DNA of 15,028 bases from Bacteroidota bacterium (GTDB lineage: Bacteria; Bacteroidota; Bacteroidia; UBA8524): assembly GCA_003531115.1 (NCBI GenBank), contig DQHT01000080.1, positions 1-15,028 of the forward strand, read 5' to 3'. The notes beneath the pieces were generated by a model. It saw only the letters and a program-made list of their open reading frames with translations, searched no databases and was not told the DNA's origin. Positions 7,991-13,641 of the stretch are shown piece after piece. The position numbers were made by a program, and so were the translations under genes. Numbering within the stretch: position 1 is the stretch's first letter; each line of letters opens with the position of its first letter.

Positions 7991-8168
7991 GACGATGAAC
8001 CATGGACCATGGCTGGTTTGGATGAGAACGAATCCCGGTCCCTGAGCAGGCAAACGAATATGTAAATTTTGTAAAAACTCAACGCCGTGTCGAAGGACTC
8101 GCCCCCTGCGGGGTCCCGGTTTTCTCGGGGTGCGCATTTTCTATAAATAGGTGACCCCGTTGGGGTCA
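7991..8168 (+). repeat. Modular dispersed repeat, copy B (178 bp)
   Basis: Direct copy of the element at 6592-6929, in the same orientation. The left module (7991-8096) begins with two CCATGG units (8000-8005, 8007-8012). The middle is only about 30 bases and GC-rich (around 8097-8128, GCCCCCTGCGGGGTC). The right end is GTGCGCATTTTCTATAAA followed by the border hairpin. It fills most of the gap between the genes at 7951 and 8202. Confidence 0.75.
8152..8168. other. Border hairpin of repeat copy B
   Basis: TGACCCC, loop GTT, GGGGTCA: perfect 7-bp arms, equivalent to 6913-6929 in copy A. Confidence 0.65.
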
Positions 8169-8201
8169 ATATCCAAGTTCCAAATTCCAAGAGCTTGAAG
8201 T

Positions 8202-8693
8202 TCAGTCCGACCGGTATCGGTTTTTTAATGAATCGGAAAACATCACTTTTAACAATTGAATGGAACTTGCCAGATACATACTCTGGATGATCGCGGCAAG
8301 GGCCAAAACAAACAAGAAATAAAAACCTATCATTAATGAAAAAAAGAGTGCAATTGCCAAAAGGACCATAGACCTTTTAAAAAAACGGAGCTCGTAGGAA
8401 AACTCAATTTTATCGCCAATACCTTTGGAAATATGGATAATGCCTGAATCTACAGCCATACGAAAATGAGCATGAAAAGGCTTGATCCAAATCGAATAAT
8501 ACAATTGATTCTCGAATTGAACCTGATTTCCGGCTACATGACACGTGCTTTTGAATTCAGTCTCGAGCGTCTTGCCGATCTGAGCAGGCAGCCTGGACAA
8601 AGCCAATTCATCTGCAGGATAGATGGTGTGTATGGTGTTTGAATATTTAAAAAGGTCCTTGAATGCATTTATTAATCTCGAAAAGAATTCCAT
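8202..8693 (-). CDS. Small membrane protein with C-terminal helical hairpin, unrecognised
   Basis: This is a 163-residue protein. The first 105 residues are soluble: an amphipathic start (MEFFSRLINAFKDLFKY) and then a small beta-rich part (QVQFENQLYYSIWI, about 57-70, and IIHISKGIGDKIEFSY, 85-100). Residues 109-147 are almost wholly hydrophobic and long enough for two membrane helices with a tight turn around 121-123. The tail KNRYRSD is basic. It follows the 203-residue gene by 14 bases on the same strand, so the two are probably co-transcribed. The DNA is strikingly AT-rich (17 G+C in the 60 bases from 8221). No family is recognised. Confidence 0.75.
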   Translation of the reverse strand: MEFFSRLINAFKDLFKYSNTIHTIYPADELALSRLPAQIGKTLETEFKSTCHVAGNQVQFENQLYYSIWIKPFHAHFRMAVDSGIIHISKGIGDKIEFSYELRFFKRSMVLLAIALFFSLMIGFYFLFVLALAAIIQSMYLASSIQLLKVMFSDSLKNRYRSD

Positions 8694-8707
8694 TCACTTT
8701 TTTCCTC

Positions 8708-9319
8708 TTACTTTCTGGAATCAACCAGATCCCTTAACTGAATAAAGGGGATTAGTGAATCCGCCTCGTCCTCATCCAAAACTTCCCAGTCGATTTGCCC
8801 AATACCGTAGCTCACATCCTGTTCACCCAATAAGCTGTCTAATAGCCTGAATACCGCACCCTGGTAAAGCTTATTATCTTCAAAATTGCGAATATTCAAC
8901 TGAATATCCAGTTGATCTTCGGAATCATCGTATTGAAAAAAGATGTCGTCATAACCCAGTTTAATGCCACCATAATCCAGGTCGAAATGGTCCTGGTTCA
9001 GCCTTTGTTTAAAGGCGGTAATTTCCCACCTGTCAAATTCAGGCGCAGCATCAACCAACTTTTGCACTTCAGGAAAAAATGCCTTCACCCCATTGGCCGA
9101 AACAACCAACTCGATCTTACCCGGCATAAAGCCAAATTCAAAATCCAGTTCCGGGTGTATTTCCCGTATATGAGAATCCAAAACGGCAAACATGGGTTTG
9201 TCATGTCGATCGCCCTGAAGCTTATTAAACATGACTTCTTCAAAACCTTCAAACCATTCCCAGAAGGCTTGGTATTTTGATTTTCTGTTAAATAAATTTT
9301 TGAACATAGGAAACCTCAT
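8708..9319 (-). CDS. Cytosolic acidic protein, uncharacterised family
   Basis: This is a 203-residue soluble protein, rich in Asp and Glu, without a signal peptide. Conserved-looking phrases are FWEWFEGFEE (19-28), LVVSANGV (71-78), FPEVQKLVDAAPEFDRWEI (82-100) and LLDSLLGEQDV (159-169). The combination of an aromatic N-terminal helix, a strand with SANG, and an AAP..W helix recalls a widespread set of uncharacterised bacterial proteins that I cannot name with certainty. Two starts are possible, M1 at 9319 and M5 (MFKNLF) at 9307; the latter would remove only four residues. It is the first gene of a likely two-gene unit with the membrane protein downstream, 14 bases away. Confidence 0.75.
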   Translation of the reverse strand: MRFPMFKNLFNRKSKYQAFWEWFEGFEEVMFNKLQGDRHDKPMFAVLDSHIREIHPELDFEFGFMPGKIELVVSANGVKAFFPEVQKLVDAAPEFDRWEITAFKQRLNQDHFDLDYGGIKLGYDDIFFQYDDSEDQLDIQLNIRNFEDNKLYQGAVFRLLDSLLGEQDVSYGIGQIDWEVLDEDEADSLIPFIQLRDLVDSRK

Positions 9320-9414
9320 TACGCAGGTAAGGCAAGTTAGAATAATTTTTTTTACTTAACTCCCACTTGTCTTCGCTCCTCCGCTCCTCTGCGTAGCAGA
9401 CCGCTCCCATCGCT

Positions 9415-9471
9415 TTCAGCACTAAACTAAAAAAGACAGCCACAGGCTGCCTTTTTTAGTTTAGTGCTGAA
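9415..9471 (-). terminator. Long inverted-repeat terminator of tRNA-Leu
   Basis: Read on the minus strand, the sequence runs from the tRNA 3' end into an A-run, a GC-rich stem with loop TGT, and a run of six T: the form of a factor-independent terminator. The outer arms (9415-9435 and 9451-9471) are 21 bases and perfectly complementary; the inner arms (9437-9441 and 9445-9449) add 5 more. The single odd pair between them (9436/9450) is a G-U wobble in the minus-strand RNA but an A-C mismatch in the plus-strand RNA, which supports the minus direction. The outer arm contains the last bases of the tRNA itself. Confidence 0.8.
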
Positions 9472-9548
9472 GAGGGGACTCGAACCCCTACATCCTTGCG
9501 AATACTACGCCCTGAACGTAGCGCGTCTACCAATTCCGCCACTTCAGC
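9465..9548 (-). tRNA. tRNA-Leu (anticodon CAG)
   Basis: Reading the minus strand from 9548, the acceptor stem GCTGAAG pairs with CTTCAGC at the 3' end, with discriminator A at 9465. The D arm is GCG...CGC with AATTGGTAGA. The anticodon arm is CTACG-TTCAGGG-CGTAG, giving anticodon CAG. A long variable arm (TATTCGCAAGGATG) marks a class II tRNA. The T arm is AGGGG-TTCGAGT-CCCCT. The terminal CCA is not encoded (CTA follows the discriminator). A promoter 11 bases upstream and a terminator directly downstream make it a single-gene unit. Confidence 0.96.
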
Positions 9549-9559
9549 GTCAGGGGCAG

Positions 9560-9590
9560 CAAAAATAGTTTTTTAACGGCTATTTCAAAA
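9560..9590 (-). promoter_or_regulatory. Bacteroidota-type promoter of tRNA-Leu
   Basis: The minus strand has TTTTG (9586-9590) and, after 18 bases, TATTTTTG (9560-9567), a full match to TAnnTTTG. The tRNA starts 11 bases after the box, which leaves a leader of only a few bases. It lies just after the stop codon of the lipoprotein operon. Confidence 0.7.
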
Positions 9591-9606
9591 GAGGGAAAAG
9601 AAAATC

Positions 9607-10047
9607 TTATTCAACCACCAAAAACGGACCTACCGACAACCTGTTGCTCTCATGTCCGGCAGCGTCGATGACCCACACCGAGTAGGTTACCTCCTCCTGG
9701 GTGCCGCTGCCGGTAATAACCGTGTTGGGTATGGAAAAATGCAGCTCGCCCTCTATACCCACCGCTGCTCCTCCGGGAACCAGGTCCTGGATGCGGTACT
9801 TATACACCAGGCCAATGCGGGTGTCTTCTACAAACAGGTTCTTGACATTCGGGTCGTTGCTGCCCAGATCGCCATCGCCGTCTTTGTAGTAGATCACAAA
9901 ATAGATAGAATCAACATTCTCCTTGATCACCGCAGGACCGGCCTGTTCCAGATCGATAGAAGGGACATTGCTAATGGGGGCATCATCCGGTTGGCACGAA
10001 ACGGCAAACAACAGCAACACGAGCAGAATGGGATACAGTTTGTTCAT
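9607..10047 (-). CDS. Small lipoprotein with DxDxD loop, last gene of the DUF1501 operon
   Basis: This is a 146-residue exported lipoprotein: a hydrophobic signal (residues 5-15), lipobox AVSC with Cys18, and a QPDD start to the mature part. The body looks like a single immunoglobulin-like beta domain. KDGDGDLG (55-62), near SNDPNVKNLFVED, is a calcium-loop-like turn seen in many Bacteroidota surface proteins, and TYSVWVIDAAGHESNRL (121-137) resembles the final strands of such a domain, where extension and binding would be expected. The start overlaps the stop of the cytochrome-like gene by 4 bases (ATGA), so translation is probably coupled. Its role in the operon is unknown; a substrate-facing or assembly subunit is one possibility. 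Confidence 0.85.
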   Translation of the reverse strand: MNKLYPILLVLLLFAVSCQPDDAPISNVPSIDLEQAGPAVIKENVDSIYFVIYYKDGDGDLGSNDPNVKNLFVEDTRIGLVYKYRIQDLVPGGAAVGIEGELHFSIPNTVITGSGTQEEVTYSVWVIDAAGHESNRLSVGPFLVVE

Positions 10048-10934
10048 TTGACGATAAAAGCGAAAAGGTCTTTGTAATAGAATGGCGAAGCGTTCTGGGG
10101 AAATTCCGCAGAACTGCTGTGGTGCTCATCCTGGCAATAAAAGCGGAAATATACGGTCTTATTGGGCTGAAATTGCGAAGAATTCAGCGACACGATGATA
10201 TAATCCTGGATCAGGTAAATCGCGGGCTTCACCGTGGCACCGGAAAAGTCGTCTTTATCATAGGAAAATTTAAACTGCAGGTTTTTGAGTTTATTGGTCA
10301 CCGTGCTGTCGTCTTTGACCTGAACCCCAAGCGTAAAGTTGATGCCCGGTGGAACGATAAATGGCGCAGGGAATCGCCCGTCAAAAAGGGTATCCAGCCT
10401 TTTGTTCAAGGAGTCCAGGGCAAATCGATTGATAACCTGGGGCTGCAAATTGGGATAAACAGCTACATTACCGGCTACGTCTTTGCATCCGCCATTGATC
10501 CAGGCTTTGATATTGTTCAATTGTGTTTCGCTCAGGGGATCAGCATACAGGGGCATTCTCCCCAAAACGGGATCATCGGTGGTTAATCGTTCGATCAGCC
10601 AGGATTTGTCGACATCATACGGCAAAACCCGGTAGGTAAAGCTGTTCTGCGCATCATTTTTCACCACGGGATGATAAACCAGGTTTTGATAGGCACTTTC
10701 TATACTCCTGAAATCGGGTTCAAAACTTCCGTCATGGCATAAGGGAACGGCACAACGTACCGAAAAGATCTGCTTGTGCAGGCCGGCAAAGGAAGTCGGG
10801 TCCAGACTGTCCTTATTCGTATTGTTGTTCGTATTGTCTTGTCCGGCAAAGGGATCGGGCTGCTCGTCGGGTACTTCCTTGTAACAGGCCGCCAGCACCA
10901 GTAAAAAACCAAAAATGAGGATTCCTTTTTTCAT
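10044..10934 (-). CDS. Cytochrome-like lipoprotein with C-x4-C-H motif
   Basis: This is a 296-residue protein with lipobox LAAC (Cys17) and then a low-complexity linker (NTNNNTNK, about 34-41). Residues 50-150 resemble the cytochrome-c-like domain found with planctomycete-type exported proteins: FAGLHKQIFSVRC (49-61), C61-AVPL-C66-H67, DGSFEPDFRS, and a likely axial ligand Met127 in GRMPLY. W145 and the helix LNNIKAWINGG (139-149) match the C-terminal helix of class I cytochromes. The spacing between the cysteines is four rather than two, so covalent heme attachment is uncertain. Residues 195-296 form a beta-rich domain without a clear assignment. It overlaps its upstream partner (DUF1501) and its downstream partner by 4 bases each. 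An electron-carrying or metal-binding outer-membrane lipoprotein is the best guess. Confidence 0.85.
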   Translation of the reverse strand: MKKGILIFGFLLVLAACYKEVPDEQPDPFAGQDNTNNNTNKDSLDPTSFAGLHKQIFSVRCAVPLCHDGSFEPDFRSIESAYQNLVYHPVVKNDAQNSFTYRVLPYDVDKSWLIERLTTDDPVLGRMPLYADPLSETQLNNIKAWINGGCKDVAGNVAVYPNLQPQVINRFALDSLNKRLDTLFDGRFPAPFIVPPGINFTLGVQVKDDSTVTNKLKNLQFKFSYDKDDFSGATVKPAIYLIQDYIIVSLNSSQFQPNKTVYFRFYCQDEHHSSSAEFPQNASPFYYKDLFAFIVK

Positions 10935-12235
10935 ACAAATGCCTCCTGTAAAAATTGTCCGGGTAAAGTCACTTCAAGCTCCGTATCAAAGCCAAGCACT
11001 TTGGCAATGGTCGGCACGATATCAATGCTTTCTCCATAAACCGTGTTCACAACCTTATTCTGCTGCACCACTCCGGATGGACCGAGCACCATACCAAACA
11101 ACTCGCGCGACATGGCGTCGTCTGTGGTATGGTCGAGTCCTCCCCTGCCATTCTGGTCTTTGATGCTGTTGGCAGTCCCGTTCCTTCCGATTTCGGGAGC
11201 AATGATCAATACGGTATCATTGGCCATTCCTGGTGTGTTTTGTATCGTATTCCAGAGGTGGTTTACAGCCCAGTCGGCCCGGCGCAGGTTATCGCAGTAG
11301 TTGGTAAAATTATTGTGGCACACGTCCACCCCAAACATATTCACTACCATCAGCTCCGGCTTAAATTCCTGCATCACTTTCTCGGCATAAAACACATTGC
11401 GCATATCGCCATTCATCACACCCGGAGCGAGTCCCCATGGGTTGGTATGCTGTCCAGCAGCCAGTTCCTGGAACATCTTATCCATAAAAGCCATGATCTT
11501 TACCTGATCTTCTGCAGGGTTGCTGATGCCTGAACCGGAGGCAGATCCGCTTCCTTTAAATCCTCCGTTCAAAAAGGTCTTCATCTTTTCCAGCTCCAAC
11601 TGGGTAGCGGCATTGTGCTGCAAGGGATTCCCAAATGCCTGATAGCCCGGTCCGCTAAAAAAACTGGTGGGCGATAACTGGTTGGCGCCATAGAGGGGGC
11701 CATATCCCGGGTAGGTGGAATAGTTGAGGATGGGATACAACTCATTGGTATGCGAGATCCACCAGGCATTGAGGGCCGATTTATCCGGCGTGCTGTGTTT
11801 GCGGTACAGCTCGAACAGGGTTGGAAAAGGCGGACGCTCCAATAAACTGAGGCTATTGTCGGTATAACGCCCGGTTAGCGCGGTGGTATGTCCGTTATAG
11901 TGACCGGATGGTCCGTTCAGGTAGCGAAACTGCTTAAAGAGGGTACCACTGCCCTGCAGGGCGGCATTGACCGGCGCGGGCAGGTTGGCAATGCTATTGG
12001 CAATATCGGGGGTGATGCTTTCGTTTCCGTTGAGCAGACCGCGCATCAGGTTCCCTTCGGCCTTTTGCACCGATTCCAGGTTGCGTATCCCTCCGGCAAA
12101 GAGGCAAAACACCACATGGTTCACCATACGGGCCCCACTGGCGGCAAAAAGGCGACCGGTAGGCAGGATATAGGGCATACCGAGCACACCGGCAGCGGTA
12201 AGGGCGGTATTGCGGATAAAATCTCTTCTTTTCAT
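10931..12235 (-). CDS. DUF1501-family protein with Tat signal
   Basis: This is a 434-residue protein. The N-terminus MKRRDFIRNTALTAAGVLG carries a twin-arginine signal (RRDFI), so it is exported folded, probably with a bound cofactor or metal. The fold is inferred to be alkaline-phosphatase/sulfatase-like, as for DUF1501: GHYNGHTTALTGRY (111-124), D304-x2-H307 with HNNF, PE348IGRN, and D368-H369 in GRGGLDHT, which match the usual metal-binding positions. The family's N-terminal GGPS..D signature is replaced here by AGGIRNLES (47-55), so the usual nucleophile may be missing. In other bacteria DUF1501 genes sit beside DUF1549/DUF1553 or DUF1800 genes, as here. The gene starts 9 bases after the preceding lipoprotein. 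Substrate and reaction are not known for the family. Confidence 0.92.
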   Translation of the reverse strand: MKRRDFIRNTALTAAGVLGMPYILPTGRLFAASGARMVNHVVFCLFAGGIRNLESVQKAEGNLMRGLLNGNESITPDIANSIANLPAPVNAALQGSGTLFKQFRYLNGPSGHYNGHTTALTGRYTDNSLSLLERPPFPTLFELYRKHSTPDKSALNAWWISHTNELYPILNYSTYPGYGPLYGANQLSPTSFFSGPGYQAFGNPLQHNAATQLELEKMKTFLNGGFKGSGSASGSGISNPAEDQVKIMAFMDKMFQELAAGQHTNPWGLAPGVMNGDMRNVFYAEKVMQEFKPELMVVNMFGVDVCHNNFTNYCDNLRRADWAVNHLWNTIQNTPGMANDTVLIIAPEIGRNGTANSIKDQNGRGGLDHTTDDAMSRELFGMVLGPSGVVQQNKVVNTVYGESIDIVPTIAKVLGFDTELEVTLPGQFLQEAFV

Positions 12236-12244
12236 GGTTCAGGA

Positions 12245-12724
12245 TCAATAATGGCGGTACTCTTCCGCACTCATGAGAGCATAATAAATATCTTCAGGCA
12301 GCAACTGGGAATTGGCTTTGATGCTGTTTCCAAAATACCAGCGTTCCATTTCATTGGCTTCCCTTACAAAAAAGCGTTCAAAGGTCGCATCAATAAAGGC
12401 ATCCGGATCGTTTTGCATGTCTTGTTGGGTGGATTTGATGATGCCGGGCTTCACCAGCAGGTTTCGGATGATCAGGTCAATGACCAGGGCCTTATCTCCT
12501 ACCGAGTTGTATCCGGCCAGCAATGCATTGAGTTCCTGCACACTGATCTGTTGTCCGAAGAGGTCGGAATAGGCGATGGATACAAATTGCAGATCGGATT
12601 TCAGGTTGTTTTTTTGTCCGCTCTGACTCACATAAACCGGGTCGATGGCATAGACATTTTCTATTTCCTTCTTGCAGGAGCTGAGCAGGAGCAAAAGGAT
12701 GAAAGTACTGAGTAGCGTTTTCAT
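12245..12724 (-). CDS. Lipoprotein with two DUF1549/DUF4214-like helical modules
   Basis: This is a 159-residue lipoprotein with a leucine-rich signal and lipobox LSSC at Cys17. Two helical modules are visible: residues 47-92 (FVSIAYSDLFGQQISVQELN and then a helical IDLIIRNLL stretch) and 110-157 (FIDATFERFFVREANEMERW, ending SAEEY). Each has the pattern hydrophobic helix, gR/gQ turn, E, long helix, SxEY seen in DUF4214 and DUF1549-type repeats; the resemblance is read by eye, not computed. The start overlaps the preceding gene by 4 bases (ATGA). It probably forms a complex with its longer paralogue-like neighbour and the DUF1501 protein at the periplasmic side of the outer membrane. Confidence 0.8.
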   Translation of the reverse strand: MKTLLSTFILLLLLSSCKKEIENVYAIDPVYVSQSGQKNNLKSDLQFVSIAYSDLFGQQISVQELNALLAGYNSVGDKALVIDLIIRNLLVKPGIIKSTQQDMQNDPDAFIDATFERFFVREANEMERWYFGNSIKANSQLLPEDIYYALMSAEEYRHY

Positions 12725-13584
12725 TGTTTGAAATAAAGATCAGAACTTAAAAAATAGCGTTGAATGGCGCCCAGGTCGTGGTTTTGCAAGTATGGAAGGG
12801 CAAGCAAAAGGACTTCATCCTGGGTAGCTTTGCGAAAGAGGAACTGGTTGGCCACGGCATGTACCTGCCCCTCGGCATAACTCTCCGAGTTAAAAAAGAT
12901 CTGGATAAAATCGGCCTTCCCGGCACCTGTTTCCAGGAAGATGCTGCTGTTGGCTCCATCTACCATGGTTTTTCCATTGTTCAACTCCTGGCCTGAGGGG
13001 TAGCGGTCTAAAAAATGCTGGAACATGGAAACCACAAAATTTTCAGTGCCCATATTGATCTGGTCATAATAGGGATTGTCGATATAGCGCCGGTGCAGCT
13101 CCACCACGTCAATGCTGTCCTGCATAAAATGTACGGAGGCCAGGATCAGTTTTTCCATACGCACCTTATTCTCCTCCAGGAGTGGCTTGATAAAATTCAG
13201 ACTGGTATCCTGCAACTGGAGAAGCAGCAGCTGATAATCGCGGATCATGATGGCGCTGTCTATCCCCTGGATCAGATCGAGTTTAGCCCGGTAGGCTACG
13301 TTGATGCGGTATTCGGCTGTATTTTGGATCTGGTCAATGAGTTGCTCCCTCGCTGCTTTGCTGGCAGGATCAGCCACAAAAAGCGCCTGGGCGGCCAGAA
13401 ATTCGGCATCGAGGGCCTTTCTGCCCACAAGGCCGATATAGATACGGTTAATATAATTGTCGATGGTGAGCTGGCTGATGGAAGAATCGGCAGGGGCCTG
13501 ATTCCCGTCTATCACCCTGATCTCTTCCTTGGTGCAGGAGAGCATCAGCAAGGCCATAGCCAGTAAAAGGAGGATTCGGTTCAT
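12721..13584 (-). CDS. Lipoprotein with three DUF1549/DUF4214-like modules, first gene of the operon
   Basis: This is a 287-residue lipoprotein with a hydrophobic signal and lipobox LMLSC at Cys17. Module 1 (44-92) reads YINRIYIGLVGRKALDAEF and then REQLIDQIQNTAEYR, close to the RvyLDLtGlpP...Ev pattern of DUF1549. Module 2 (183-236) is FVVSMFQHFLDRYPSGQEL ending NSESY. Module 3 (244-284) is ANQFLFRKATQDEV ending SSDLYF. A long helical insertion lies between modules 1 and 2 (about 100-175). The protein heads a five-gene run with ATGA overlaps. The gap to recO upstream is 57 bases, and a weak promoter box may lie there. No enzymatic motif is seen, so a structural or receptor-like part is inferred. 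Confidence 0.82.
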   Translation of the reverse strand: MNRILLLLAMALLMLSCTKEEIRVIDGNQAPADSSISQLTIDNYINRIYIGLVGRKALDAEFLAAQALFVADPASKAAREQLIDQIQNTAEYRINVAYRAKLDLIQGIDSAIMIRDYQLLLLQLQDTSLNFIKPLLEENKVRMEKLILASVHFMQDSIDVVELHRRYIDNPYYDQINMGTENFVVSMFQHFLDRYPSGQELNNGKTMVDGANSSIFLETGAGKADFIQIFFNSESYAEGQVHAVANQFLFRKATQDEVLLLALPYLQNHDLGAIQRYFLSSDLYFKQ

Positions 13585-13620
13585 GGGGATTAAGATTTGG
13601 TTTCAGCCAAAAGGTTTAAC

Positions 13621-13628
13621 CGAAGTTA
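13621..13628 (-). promoter_or_regulatory. Possible -7 box (TAACTTCG) of the lipoprotein/DUF1501 operon
   Basis: The minus strand reads TAACTTCG, one mismatch from TAnnTTTG, 36 bases before the operon's first ATG and just after the recO stop. A T-run lies immediately upstream, but no TTG sits at the -33 distance. The operon could equally be read through from recO. Confidence 0.25.
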
Positions 13629-13641
13629 TAAAAAAAAATAA

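Noticed and set aside
7948..8190. 80-residue minus-strand frame across repeat copy B
   Set aside because: Mostly repeat sequence and overlapping the start of the TPR membrane gene; composition does not look like protein.
9415..9548. Attachment site of an integrated element at tRNA-Leu
   Set aside because: The second copy of the tRNA end is inverted and belongs to the terminator; no direct repeat of the tRNA end and no integrase are in the window.
11888..12715. 275-residue open frame on the plus strand
   Set aside because: It lies opposite the DUF1501 gene and its neighbouring lipoprotein, both of which have clear signals and motifs; its own translation has no recognisable features.
13015..13566. 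183-residue plus-strand frame
   Set aside because: Antisense to the first lipoprotein of the operon, which has a lipobox and repeated modules.
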